This document shows positions 44,160 through 53,424 of a DNA stretch of 64,000 nucleotides, piece after piece. Made by a program: the position numbers and the translations under genes. The DNA comes from Nibrella saemangeumensis (GTDB taxonomy: Bacteria; Bacteroidota; Bacteroidia; Cytophagales; Spirosomataceae): NCBI RefSeq assembly GCF_039541915.1, contig NZ_BAABHD010000029.1, forward strand, positions 398,404 to 462,403. The letters are read 5' to 3'. Every line of letters starts with the position of its first letter. The first letter of the stretch is position 1. A model generated the notes under the pieces. It did no database searches, was not told the origin of the DNA, and saw only the letters and a program-made list of their open reading frames with translations.

Positions 44160-45902
44160 ATGATTCGGAACCGACTGCTTCTGTGCCGCACCTGTTGCGT
44201 CTTCATTACGTGGATAAGCTGGCTGACGGTGGCTCAGGCGGGGACCGGCGTCGATACCTTATTTCGACTCAGTACCGACCTGCGTATCCTCCGACTCTGG
44301 CAGCATTCTCCGTTTCTGAACGTTGGCCAGTACCCTCAGGGCCTGACCGCCAAGGACTCGACGGCTGTACTGACCCAACTGGCCCAGCTGGCTCAGTTTG
44401 CTCAGCGGCAGGAGGACCAGCGTCTGTACTGGTACGTTCAACTGCAGAAGATCTTATTTCGTGGTGCGTTAGGTGTACAATCCAGCAGACTCGATGCGGT
44501 GGCGGTAGCGGCTTACATGGATGCGTGTCCCGTGCTGGCGGTGAAGGCCTCGTACTGGTACTTAAGGGGACGGGACGAGTTTGAGCACCAGCACTTCGAT
44601 GAGTGCTTTCGCTGGCTGTTGCGCGCCCAACAGGCGTTTGACCAGATCGGCTACGACAATATCCCCGAGATTAGTGAATACCTGAGGGGCCTGGCCGATG
44701 TTTATTATCGCTTTGGAGAGTATCCCACCTGCATTCGTTACATGCAGGCTTCCGTACGCTACCCGCCTATAATCATGCGGTTGCGAATGGCGGCCCTGAA
44801 TGCCATCGGGCATTGCTATCTGCAATTGGGCAACTATCCCCAGGCCCAGACGTACTTCCTGCAAACCCTGAAACTGGCTCTGACTCACCACGACGCGGCC
44901 TATACGGCCATTGCCAATACCTCCGTTGGGCATATCCTCATTGAGCGCCGGCAGTTCAGGCAGGCGCTGCCTTACCTGTATCGCGGCTATGAACTGAGCC
45001 GGATCAGTGTCCCTGAAAATGCGGCCCTCACCGCTCTGTATCTGGCTAAAGCGTTAATCGCCCTCGATAGCACCCGCAAAGCCAAAGCCTACATTGAGAA
45101 ATCCCAGGGCTTTTTTAAGAATAAACCCTGGTCTGATTATGATCTGCACTACTACCAGGCCCAGACCCTGTACCACAAGCGGGTGGGGGACTACCGGCAG
45201 GCCACTATGTATCTGGATTCGTCCCTGCGGCTGCAGGATACCCTGCGGGTGCGGTTCAATGTTCAGCTGTTAGCCGCTTCGCAAATCCGGGTCAACGCGG
45301 AGCGTTACTTGCGGGATCTGCACAGCCTGGAGGTGGAAAAGACCAACGCGGTACGCATACGCAACATCATTGTGGTGGCCCTGGTGTTATTAACCCTGGT
45401 AGGTGCCTACGCCCTTAGGCAAAACCATCAGAAACGGATGCAGGAGAAGCGTGTCCTGCTTGCCCGCCAGCAACAGGCCGAGGCCTTGCTGACCCAGTAC
45501 GTAGCCAACCTGCAGGAGAAAAACCAACTAATTGAAACCATATCGGCCGAGTTGAATCAGGCCAGTCCTCCTCCCCTCCAGGATCACCCACCCCAGCCAC
45601 CGTCCCTGGATAACCTGCTGAATCGGGTGATCCTGACCGAAGTGGACTGGCAACAGTTTAAGCAACTCTTTGAGGATGTGTACCCCGATTTTTTTGCTGC
45701 CCTGCAACGACACTTCCCGGAGGTAACCCCGGCCGAGATTCGGTTGCTGGCTCTACTGAAGCTGGGTATCTCGACCAAACAGATGGCCTTTATGCTGGGC
45801 GTTACCATGAACACCATCCGCACCTCACGCTACCGGCTGCGTCGTAAGCTCGAACACCACCAGGGCGATCCGAACCTGGACAATCTCATTCAGCAATTAT
45901 AG
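44160..45902 (+). CDS. TPR-sensor transcriptional regulator with LuxR-like HTH
   Basis: A 580-residue regulator. A signal-like hydrophobic N-terminus, then TPR-like helical repeats (about 90-385) with GNYPQAQTYFLQTLKLA and similar units, a membrane helix (about 402-420), a coiled coil and a C-terminal helix-turn-helix: TPAEIRLLALLKLGISTKQM then FMLGVTMNTIRTSRYRLRRKL (LuxR/GerE-like). Proteins of this layout sense a periplasmic or cytoplasmic signal and bind DNA while membrane-bound. Four helically phased TGTCTAC copies lie downstream, before the first adhesin gene, and are its most plausible targets (inference). Confidence 0.78.
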   Translation: MIRNRLLLCRTCCVFITWISWLTVAQAGTGVDTLFRLSTDLRILRLWQHSPFLNVGQYPQGLTAKDSTAVLTQLAQLAQFAQRQEDQRLYWYVQLQKILFRGALGVQSSRLDAVAVAAYMDACPVLAVKASYWYLRGRDEFEHQHFDECFRWLLRAQQAFDQIGYDNIPEISEYLRGLADVYYRFGEYPTCIRYMQASVRYPPIIMRLRMAALNAIGHCYLQLGNYPQAQTYFLQTLKLALTHHDAAYTAIANTSVGHILIERRQFRQALPYLYRGYELSRISVPENAALTALYLAKALIALDSTRKAKAYIEKSQGFFKNKPWSDYDLHYYQAQTLYHKRVGDYRQATMYLDSSLRLQDTLRVRFNVQLLAASQIRVNAERYLRDLHSLEVEKTNAVRIRNIIVVALVLLTLVGAYALRQNHQKRMQEKRVLLARQQQAEALLTQYVANLQEKNQLIETISAELNQASPPPLQDHPPQPPSLDNLLNRVILTEVDWQQFKQLFEDVYPDFFAALQRHFPEVTPAEIRLLALLKLGISTKQMAFMLGVTMNTIRTSRYRLRRKLEHHQGDPNLDNLIQQL

Positions 45903-46020
45903 GCTTCACCCCCCCGTTGCCAGGTCAGACAAACCGGGTTGCTCAGGCAACTGCATTCATTTCTCCAAACGCCTGGTATACAATAGCTAAGTTGAGGTTC
46001 AGTAAATCTTAGCTCTAGAC

Positions 46021-46061
46021 TGTCTACGCTTTGTCTACACCCTTGTCTACACTTTGTCTAC
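46021..46061. promoter_or_regulatory. Four TGTCTAC direct repeats in helical phase
   Basis: TGTCTAC occurs at 46021-46027, 46032-46038, 46044-46050 and 46055-46061. Start-to-start spacings are 11, 12 and 11 bp, close to one DNA turn, so all copies face the same side of the helix. This is a classic layout for cooperative binding by a regulator. The array lies between the TPR regulator gene and the small membrane protein that precedes adhesin 1. Confidence 0.6.
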
Positions 46062-46133
46062 GGTGTTAATTAGGCCCGGACGCTGCTTTTTCACTGCTTT
46101 GCATCGGCTCTTGCGAAACAAGCCCCTGCCCCG

Positions 46134-46301
46134 ATGCGCCAATTCTTCGTCCTGATTTCCAATAGCGACCAACGCCGATGGCTGCTGCAACTCCTGGCTC
46201 TGTTGCTGGGTGTTGCCCTGCTGGCGGGCAGCATATGGCTGTATTATGACTACCAGGTACGCCAGCTTGAGCAACAACAGCGGAAGCTGATAACGGAGTA
46301 G
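46134..46301 (+). CDS. Small single-pass membrane protein (55 residues)
   Basis: Starts at ATG 46134 and ends at TAG 46299-46301. The 55-residue product begins MRQFFVLISNSDQRRWLLQ, has a hydrophobic Leu/Ala/Gly-rich helix (about residues 17-37), then WLYYDY and a Gln-rich charged tail (QLEQQQRKL). It lies directly after the TGTCTAC array and 80 bp before adhesin 1. No family was recognised. Codon use looks like its neighbours, but the gene is short, so coding status is a judgement. Confidence 0.5.
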   Translation: MRQFFVLISNSDQRRWLLQLLALLLGVALLAGSIWLYYDYQVRQLEQQQRKLITE

Positions 46302-46381
46302 CCTAACGTATGGTGAGTACCCAACTCACTACCGCAGCACACAACCAAACTTTCTTTTTAACTCAATTAATCGCCAGTATC

Positions 46382-48655
46382 ATGCAGTCACCCTTTACGT
46401 GGTTTACCCCCTCTTCCGGCCGCAGCCGCTTCTCCCTGCTCCCGGTTATCAGCCCAGGCCCGCAACGGCAAAGCCTAAGCTGGCTAGCCTCCTGCCCTCG
46501 CCCGGTATATGTCCTGCTGTTGCTGTGTCTGACAAGCCTAACCTCACTGGCTCAGACCACCTGGACCGGCAGCACCAGCACGGACTGGAACACGGCCACC
46601 AACTGGAACACCGGCAATGTGCCTACCGCCACCGATGACGTAATCATCCCGGATGTAGCCAACGACCCGGTTATTGGTGCCGGCACAATTGCCCTGGCTT
46701 ACTCTATAGAAGTCCAGAGCAGTGCTTCGCTCGCCATCCAAAACACCGCCAGCCTCACCATCAACGGCTCAAAACTCATCAATGGCTTAACTATCTCGTT
46801 ATACAACAAAGGCACGGTCAACAACAGCGGAGCGCTGGTGATAGGCAATATTGCCTCTTTAGAAAGATATGGTATTTTAAACGATGCTATTTTTAACAAT
46901 ACCCCAGGAGGCACTATTCAGATCGATCGCACAACCGATACTGGCTTGTATAGCCGCGCCGGCTCCTTCACCAATGCGGCCAGTATTATTATCGGTGCCA
47001 GTGCCCCTGTGGGCTCCTTTGGTCTTTACAACAACGCTACTTTCATCAACACCACCGGAGGCACCCTTCAAATTGATGGCTCAGCCTACGGTGGCATACG
47101 CAACTATACCGCCGGCACCTTTACTAATGCGGCCAGCATCATTATCGGTGCTAATGGGGGCGTGGGAACCTATGGCCTTGAAAACTTCGCCACCTTCACC
47201 AATAGCGGCTGCGCTACGCTATCCGTTTTCGCGCCCTTTTATAACAACAGTTCCTTTAGCAACCAAGGTCTGCTTACCGTTAGTACCGCCGGAGCACACA
47301 GCAACACGGGCTTTAGCAACAATGGCATTCTGGCTTACCCGCAAGGAAACCCTATACCCAATGTGACGAATAACGCCTTGATCTCCCTTCCTATCACAAC
47401 CTGCGGGCCCACGGCTACGTCAGCCCTGCAAATAGGGGAGGCTAATTCCTTTACCGTTGGCACAACCTGGTATAAGGATGCGGCTCTTACCACGGTTGCC
47501 GGTACCTACAGTCCCAATACATTTACGGCCAGTAACTCAGCAACAGGCACCTATCCGGTATACTTTTCGGTCACCAATGGCTTAGCCTGTTCGTATGTAG
47601 CCAGTGTGGCAGTAAACAGTCAGAGCAACGTAGCCCCCAGCATCACCACACTCACGGTGGGCACCAACCTCCTGCCTATTAACACGGCCTTTACGGTTGA
47701 TGCGGTAGTGTATGATGCCAATAACAACCTCACTACCGCCAGCATTGCCTGGGGAGATGGATCCAGTGCCTCTATTAGTACCGGCCTGGGGGGCGGTACC
47801 CTTTCGGCCTCTCACTCCTATACCACCGCCGGCGTGCACCGCATCAGCCTGACGCTGTCCGATGCCTGTGGGGCCACGGCCACCCAGACTTATGAATATG
47901 CCGTAGCCTATGATCCCTCGGCAGGCTTTGTCACCGGTGGTGGCTGGATTGATTCGCCCGCCGGGGCCTATAGTGTAGAGCCCACGCTGACGGGTCAGGC
48001 CAACTTTGGTTTTGTGGCCAAGTACCAGAAAGGAGCCACCGTGCCTACGGGCAATACGGAGTTCCAGTTTCACCTGGGTAACCTGCACTTCAAGAGTACG
48101 GTCTACGAATGGCTGACGGTGGCGGGTGCTCGGGCTCAGTTCAAGGGGTCAGGTACGCTCAACGGGGTGGGTGAGTACGGCTTTATGCTGACGGCCATCG
48201 ATGGGGCAGTCAACGGAGGGGGAGAAGCCGATAAGTTCCGCATCAAGATCTGGCAAAAGCAGGATGGAGCCGTGGTGTACGACAACCAGCGCCACACAGC
48301 CGATGATGCCGCCTTGTCGACGGCTATTGGTGAGGGCTCGATTGTGATTCACACACCTAAGGGCAGGAATGCCCGCCAGGCCTGCAGTGCAGAGCAGGGC
48401 GAGCTGACCGTACAGGTGCTGGGCAATCCCGTGAGTGGCCAGCAGGTAGAAGCCCTGATTGGGGGAGCCGCCGGGCAAACGCTGCGGATATCGCTGGTGA
48501 GTCTACAGGGGCACCTTGTCGAGCAGCAGCAGGTGGAGCAGGCCCAACCCCAACAGCGGGTGGTGCTGCAGATAGGTAGCCTGCCGGGCGTGTACCTGTT
48601 GCATGTCAGCACACCGGATCAGCAGAAAACCATCAGGGTGCTCAAAGGGCAATAA
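46382..48655 (+). CDS. Surface protein/adhesin 1 with PKD-like domain and T9SS-type C-terminal tail
   Basis: A 757-residue secreted protein. An unusually long N-terminus precedes the hydrophobic signal core (VLLLLCLTSLTSLAQ). Then come about 300 residues of Asn/Thr-rich repeats (FTNAASIIIGA occurs twice), a PKD-like domain (IAWGDGSSAS), a segment VTGGGWIDSPAGAY and a C-terminal sorting domain ending IGSLPGVYLLHVSTPDQQ. That last domain is typical of type IX secretion cargo (TIGR04183-like) and is shared with adhesins 2 and 3. ATG 46382 is chosen over 46310 because the extra residues are not signal-like. It probably decorates the cell surface. Confidence 0.75.
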   Translation: MQSPFTWFTPSSGRSRFSLLPVISPGPQRQSLSWLASCPRPVYVLLLLCLTSLTSLAQTTWTGSTSTDWNTATNWNTGNVPTATDDVIIPDVANDPVIGAGTIALAYSIEVQSSASLAIQNTASLTINGSKLINGLTISLYNKGTVNNSGALVIGNIASLERYGILNDAIFNNTPGGTIQIDRTTDTGLYSRAGSFTNAASIIIGASAPVGSFGLYNNATFINTTGGTLQIDGSAYGGIRNYTAGTFTNAASIIIGANGGVGTYGLENFATFTNSGCATLSVFAPFYNNSSFSNQGLLTVSTAGAHSNTGFSNNGILAYPQGNPIPNVTNNALISLPITTCGPTATSALQIGEANSFTVGTTWYKDAALTTVAGTYSPNTFTASNSATGTYPVYFSVTNGLACSYVASVAVNSQSNVAPSITTLTVGTNLLPINTAFTVDAVVYDANNNLTTASIAWGDGSSASISTGLGGGTLSASHSYTTAGVHRISLTLSDACGATATQTYEYAVAYDPSAGFVTGGGWIDSPAGAYSVEPTLTGQANFGFVAKYQKGATVPTGNTEFQFHLGNLHFKSTVYEWLTVAGARAQFKGSGTLNGVGEYGFMLTAIDGAVNGGGEADKFRIKIWQKQDGAVVYDNQRHTADDAALSTAIGEGSIVIHTPKGRNARQACSAEQGELTVQVLGNPVSGQQVEALIGGAAGQTLRISLVSLQGHLVEQQQVEQAQPQQRVVLQIGSLPGVYLLHVSTPDQQKTIRVLKGQ

Positions 48656-48960
48656 GGTCGTGCGTTGACTGAAGTACTGGTTGATAGCCCATAGCTTTGC
48701 GCAGGGTCAAAAGGGTGAAGCATCAGCCTGAAACCAGTTATAGCTTACCTTACAGTAACCAGGTCGTAGGCGGAGGCAGTGAGTACATAACTCACTGCCT
48801 CCGCCTACGACCTGACTTTTTGCAAATCCTTTTGCGTCAGAAAAGCGCAGATAATGAGCCTGCGCTTTGCCAGTTATAGATTTTTTTAGTTACTTACAAG
48901 AAGGCTACGTGGTCTATCTATATAATCTGACAAAAGGATTTGCTTATTGTGACGGCTGAC
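48656..48960 (+). terminator. Long hairpin terminator and intergenic region after adhesin 1
   Basis: A perfect 25-bp stem (48760-48784 with 48790-48814) with a 5-nt loop, ACATA, followed by ACTTTTTGC: an intrinsic terminator of unusual length. The rest of the 305-bp gap shows no coding signal and no strong TAnnTTTG box for the next gene. Confidence 0.8.
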
Positions 48961-51900
48961 ATGCGCGCTGGGGTTGGCTATCAACAAGTTAGTCTGGTCA
49001 GTACAGGGTTGGCCTTCGTGATCGCCCTGCTGCTTTGTTTCTCTAGCACGGCCCAGGCCCCGCTGGATACGGCCCAACGGGGTGCCGCCCAACGGGATGC
49101 CGCCCAACCGTATGTGGCTTCGGTGAAACACTATGGACCGGAGCAGGGCCTGGCACACCGGGAGGTAAACGCTATTTTTCAGGACCAGCAGGGCTTTATG
49201 TGGTTCGGTACCAAGCTGGGCCTTAACCGCTTCGACGGGCAGAGATTTACCCAATACACCAAAGAACGGAATGGACTCGATTTTGACGATGTCCAGTCTA
49301 TCGCCCAGGATGCCGAAGGAATATTATGGCTCATGGGCCCTTTCGGTCAGCCGCAGATTACCCTGTTCAATCCTCAGACGAATAAAGCTGTTTCCTTCGA
49401 AGAGAGGTTCAATAAGCCAGTCTCCTTGAAGTTGTCTGACGTTCCCCAGCGTCTGCTCAGCAGCAGTAACGGCACCATTTTTTTTATGGAGCATCAACCC
49501 GCCAGGCTAATTTCGTACCATCCTGAAACCGGGCTGCGGTATGCTGCCTTACCACAGTTTAAGAAACTGTTTGCCTTTCAGGTTACGGCCCGCAATACGG
49601 TTTGGGCCGTGGCGGATGACAGGCTGCTGCTGGAGTTGATGCCGGATGGCCGTATCCTGAATCAGTTTGCCCATTCTCAGGGGCCGATTACCGTCTGTTT
49701 TGGGCAGCGAAACGCCGGTATCGAATTTTTCTATTTTGCCCCTGGCCCCGCAAAGCGGGCACAGGATGTATTTTATAGTGTAGACGAGTCCGGCCAACGG
49801 CGGGAGTGGCCGAATTCGTTGCTGACTTCGCTATACCGGCCCATTTATCCGGTTTGCTACGCCTTCGACCAGACAGGTTTAGTCTGGGATGGGATGAGTT
49901 TGCGGGATTCAACTCAGGGAGACCTCCTGACCATTACCCCTCACACACCGGGCGTGCCCATTACCAACCGAAGTTTTTTCCGTGACCGCAATGGCCTGTT
50001 TTGGCTGGGAACCAGTTTTGGCATATATCAGGTCAACTTGGCCAAAAACAATTTTCACCGGTTGTTATACCAGGAAACCGACAAGGGGGCTAGTATAGAG
50101 CCTATCCGAGGCATCACCGTGCTGGGCGATCAGGTATACGCCAACCGGGAGAACCAGGGTCTGTATAGGTCATACCGGCTGGGCGGCCCCCCAAAGAAGG
50201 TATTCATACTACAAGGGGGGCCTGCTTTTATCCGCGCCTATGGGTTAACCCACGATGAGCAGGGTACCCTCCATGTCGGCACTGTTGGTCAACTCCTGCG
50301 TTACACACCGGTAACCGGAGCCAGTTCCAGTATGGCCCTTCCCGCAGGATACATCATGTGGACCCTTCACCCAGTTGATTTGGAGCAATGGTTAGTAGGT
50401 GGTCAACCAGGCCTTTTGTTGTTTGAGCCAAAACGGGAGCAGGTACGACCATTTACGCAGTACAATCAATTTACTGAACTGGCTCAGGCCCATATCCTGC
50501 ATATCGCTCCCGACCGGCAGGGCACCCTCTGGCTCTGTGCCAATACCGGCTTATACACCCTGGACCCGAAAAAAGGCATAACAGCCCGGTACTGGAGCGG
50601 AGGTAAGGGGCGCTTTTACCTGCCTGCCGAGAATTACCAGCATTTTTACCAGGATCCCCAGGGCATCTACTGGCTGGCTACGGCCAACGCGGGACTCATT
50701 CGGTGGGACCGTCGGCAAAGCCGGTATCGGCAGTTCCGGCGCAGCGAAGGCTTATCCAATGATAATATCTACGCCGTCTACCCTGACCACCGGGGCCACC
50801 TCTGGATGAGCAGTGATTTTGGTATCATGCAGTTCGACCCTGTCCGGTTCACCACGTATGCATACTTTGTGGAAGATGGCATAACCAACAATGAGTTCAA
50901 CCGAATTGCGCATTATCAGGATAAAGACGGCCGGATCTATTTTGGCGGACTCAATGGCATTACCGCCTTTGACCCCCGCGATTTTAAGACACATAGACCG
51001 GCCGACGGGTTACCGCTGCGCATTACTTCGTTTCGGCAGTATGACGATGCGACGGATAAGCTTGTCGATAAAACAGATGAAGTAGTCAGGACGAACACCA
51101 TCACCATACCGCCCGGCGACCGCTCGAGTGTGATGGAGTTTGCCCTGCTTAATTACACCAACGCCGACAAAAACGTGTATGCATACCAGATTAAGGGCAT
51201 CGATACAGAATGGACCTTCCAGACGGAGCCCACCCTACGGCTGAGTAACCTGCCCTATGGTGACCATCAGCTACTGATAAAAGCACAGGCGGCCGACGGA
51301 CAATGGTCGGGCAATACGCTGTCCATCAACGTATCGGTGGTGCGGCCGTTTTATCTGCGCAGCTGGTTTCTGGTCCTTACGGCCCTGCTGGTAGGTGCCG
51401 GTATATGGGCGTGGCTACGCTGGCGGATCTGGCGGCATCAGCGCGAACAGATCCGGTTGCAGCGGGAGATTCATCAGGCCACAGCCCGCATTGAGGCCGA
51501 TAAAGAAACCATTGAGCAGCAGGCGCAGGATCTGCTCCGGCTCAACGAAGCCCGCTCCCGGTTTTTTGCTAACATTTCGCATGAGTTTCGTACGCCCCTT
51601 ACCGTAATTCTGGGCATGGCCGCCGACCTGGCGACCTATAAGCCGGAGGCAAAACCGGCCGTAGTTCATAAGGCGGCCGGCCTGATCAGCCGCCACGGCT
51701 CGAATCTGCTGCGGCTGATCAACCAGATTCTTGACCTTTCCAAACTAGAAGCCGGCGAGATGCACCTACAGCTGGTGCGGGCCGATCTGGTAGGCTTTGC
51801 CAGGTACGTTGGCGAATCGTTTCAATCGCTGGCTCAGGCCAGGGGGATTCAACTGCATGTGCTGTTGGCGGAAAAAACGGCTGAAGCTGATTTTGATCAG

Positions 51901-53319
51901 AACAAGCTTCAGGATATCCTTTCCAACCTGCTGGCCAATGCCCTCAAGTTTACCCCGGCGGGCGGGCATATTTACTATCAGCTAAAGATTCTGGAAAACT
52001 GGCAGCCTCTATGCGTACAGGGATTTTACGAGGAACTTACCCCAACCGCCTATCTGGATGATCCCGGGCTGGACGGTCCCAGGCTGGATGGTCCCAGGCT
52101 GGATGGCCCGTGGATTCAGTTCAGCGTCAGCGATACCGGACCCGGTATTGAACCGACCAGCCTGCCGAAAGTCTTTGGCCGATTTTTCCAGGCCGAGCCA
52201 CGAATGGCCGGGCCGCGTTCGGCCGGGCCACGTATGGCAGACAATCAGTCGGCTTCACCGGTTAACGGCACCGGCATTGGGCTGTCGCTGGTGCGGGAAC
52301 TGGTGCAGCTTATGCAGGGTGGACTGGCCGTTCGGAACCACGACGACCTTGGCGGGGCCGAGTTTGTAGTCAGTATACCGCTTACCCGTCAGGCTCAGCC
52401 TGCCGAAGAACTAGAACCCACTCCGGTACAGGTCAGCCCCGAGCCCATTCAGCAAGACGAACCGGAACCGGTCACTTCCGGCGACGGACCCTTGCTGTTG
52501 CTGGCAGAGGATAATGACGATATAGCCGCGTACATTCAGAGCTGCCTCGGAACCGACTACCGGGTGATCAGGGCCGAAAATGGACAAGTCGGCATTGATC
52601 TGGCGCTGGAGCAGGTGCCGGACATAATCCTCAGCGACGTGATGATGCCCCTCAAAGATGGATTTGAGCTATGCGATACGCTGAAGAATGACCAGCGAAC
52701 CAGTCACATCCCCGTTGTTCTGCTGACGGCCCGGGCGGCCGTGAGTGATCGTATTGCCGGCTTACGGCGCGGGGCCGATGCTTACCTGACTAAACCCTTC
52801 CTGCGGGAAGAACTCCTGATTGTGCTGGGTAACCTGATTCAGACCCGGCGGCAGATGCAGACCTACTACAGTCAACTGGCGCTGGGCAGCAGCCCGCTGA
52901 ACGGCACCCCGCTGGACCATACCAGGCCGGACCTATCCAGGCCGGACGCTATTCCTGCTGAAGAGACCCCGGTCGACGCCGTCGATGCTCTGGAAGATGC
53001 TTTTCTGATGAAGCTCCGGACTACGGTAGAAGCCCAACTGGAAAGCCCCGAACTTTCGGTGGAAACCATTTGCCAGCAGTTGGGCATGGGCCGGACCACG
53101 CTGCACCTGAAGTTAACGGCCCTGACGGGCATGTCGATCAGCCGCTATGTGCGCGCCCTGCGGTTACGCAAGGCGCAGATGTTATTAACCACTACGAAAC
53201 TAAACGTTTCGGAAGTAGCCTACGCCGTGGGCTTCGACAATCCGAAATATTTCAGCCGGTTGTTCTCTGAGGAATTTGGCGTTTCTCCCGGAAATTACCG
53301 CCATTTGGCCGGGGGCTGA
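48961..53319 (+). CDS. Hybrid two-component sensor/AraC-type response regulator (HTCS)
   Basis: A 1452-residue single-protein signalling system. In order: signal peptide; two-bladed-propeller-type sensor (about 50-725; FMWFGTKLGLNRFDG is a Reg_prop blade); Y_Y_Y domain (about 735-798); membrane helix (801-820); histidine kinase with H874 in ISHEFRTPL and the ATPase motif DTGPGIEP; receiver with D1226 in ILSDVMMP; AraC DNA-binding domain with EVAYAVGFDNPKYFSRLF. It therefore senses outside and binds DNA inside. Four tandem 15-bp repeat tracts interrupt it. ATG 48961 is chosen over a TTG upstream. The two adhesin genes that follow carry likely AraC-type sites. Confidence 0.92.
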   Translation: MRAGVGYQQVSLVSTGLAFVIALLLCFSSTAQAPLDTAQRGAAQRDAAQPYVASVKHYGPEQGLAHREVNAIFQDQQGFMWFGTKLGLNRFDGQRFTQYTKERNGLDFDDVQSIAQDAEGILWLMGPFGQPQITLFNPQTNKAVSFEERFNKPVSLKLSDVPQRLLSSSNGTIFFMEHQPARLISYHPETGLRYAALPQFKKLFAFQVTARNTVWAVADDRLLLELMPDGRILNQFAHSQGPITVCFGQRNAGIEFFYFAPGPAKRAQDVFYSVDESGQRREWPNSLLTSLYRPIYPVCYAFDQTGLVWDGMSLRDSTQGDLLTITPHTPGVPITNRSFFRDRNGLFWLGTSFGIYQVNLAKNNFHRLLYQETDKGASIEPIRGITVLGDQVYANRENQGLYRSYRLGGPPKKVFILQGGPAFIRAYGLTHDEQGTLHVGTVGQLLRYTPVTGASSSMALPAGYIMWTLHPVDLEQWLVGGQPGLLLFEPKREQVRPFTQYNQFTELAQAHILHIAPDRQGTLWLCANTGLYTLDPKKGITARYWSGGKGRFYLPAENYQHFYQDPQGIYWLATANAGLIRWDRRQSRYRQFRRSEGLSNDNIYAVYPDHRGHLWMSSDFGIMQFDPVRFTTYAYFVEDGITNNEFNRIAHYQDKDGRIYFGGLNGITAFDPRDFKTHRPADGLPLRITSFRQYDDATDKLVDKTDEVVRTNTITIPPGDRSSVMEFALLNYTNADKNVYAYQIKGIDTEWTFQTEPTLRLSNLPYGDHQLLIKAQAADGQWSGNTLSINVSVVRPFYLRSWFLVLTALLVGAGIWAWLRWRIWRHQREQIRLQREIHQATARIEADKETIEQQAQDLLRLNEARSRFFANISHEFRTPLTVILGMAADLATYKPEAKPAVVHKAAGLISRHGSNLLRLINQILDLSKLEAGEMHLQLVRADLVGFARYVGESFQSLAQARGIQLHVLLAEKTAEADFDQNKLQDILSNLLANALKFTPAGGHIYYQLKILENWQPLCVQGFYEELTPTAYLDDPGLDGPRLDGPRLDGPWIQFSVSDTGPGIEPTSLPKVFGRFFQAEPRMAGPRSAGPRMADNQSASPVNGTGIGLSLVRELVQLMQGGLAVRNHDDLGGAEFVVSIPLTRQAQPAEELEPTPVQVSPEPIQQDEPEPVTSGDGPLLLLAEDNDDIAAYIQSCLGTDYRVIRAENGQVGIDLALEQVPDIILSDVMMPLKDGFELCDTLKNDQRTSHIPVVLLTARAAVSDRIAGLRRGADAYLTKPFLREELLIVLGNLIQTRRQMQTYYSQLALGSSPLNGTPLDHTRPDLSRPDAIPAEETPVDAVDALEDAFLMKLRTTVEAQLESPELSVETICQQLGMGRTTLHLKLTALTGMSISRYVRALRLRKAQMLLTTTKLNVSEVAYAVGFDNPKYFSRLFSEEFGVSPGNYRHLAGG
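49066..49110 (+). repeat. 15-bp tandem repeats, tract 1 in the HTCS gene
   Basis: Three 15-bp units (49066, 49081, 49096) encoding DTAQR, GAAQR and DAAQP at residues 36-50, just after the signal peptide. The units differ by only a few bases. Confidence 0.85.
52054..52113 (+). repeat. 15-bp tandem repeats, tract 2 in the HTCS gene
   Basis: Four 15-bp units (52054, 52069, 52084, 52099) encoding LDDPG, LDGPR, LDGPR and LDGPW at residues 1032-1051, inside the kinase ATPase domain before DTGPGIEP. Confidence 0.88.
52198..52242 (+). repeat. 15-bp tandem repeats, tract 3 in the HTCS gene
   Basis: Three 15-bp units (52198, 52213, 52228) encoding PRMAG, PRSAG and PRMAD at residues 1080-1094, after the FGRFFQ motif of the ATPase domain. 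Confidence 0.85.
52891..52950 (+). repeat. 15-bp tandem repeats, tract 4 in the HTCS gene
   Basis: Four 15-bp units (52891, 52906, 52921, 52936) encoding SPLNG, TPLDH, TRPDL and SRPDA at residues 1311-1330, in the linker between the receiver and AraC domains. Confidence 0.8.
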
Positions 53320-53353
53320 ACAATACTGCACCTTTTCGGAACAATAGTGCACC
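53318..53353 (+). promoter_or_regulatory. Paired AraC-type direct repeats before adhesin 2
   Basis: GAACAATACTGCACC at 53318-53332 and GAACAATAGTGCACC at 53339-53353: two 15-bp copies with one mismatch, 21 bp apart (two helical turns). Direct repeats 21 bp apart are the classic site of AraC-family dimers. They begin within the last bases of the HTCS gene and lie about 70 bp before the adhesin 2 ATG. Likely target of the HTCS protein. Confidence 0.7.
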
Positions 53354-53424
53354 ATTTTTGGCGGGGGTAGCCCTACTCTTGTACCGCTGTTGTATCATCT
53401 CTTAAACCACTCAGCGTACTGACT

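Noticed and set aside
46021..46061. TGTCTAC repeats as a minimal CRISPR-like array
   Set aside because: Units of 7 bp and gaps of 4-5 bp are far too short; a regulator array is the better reading.
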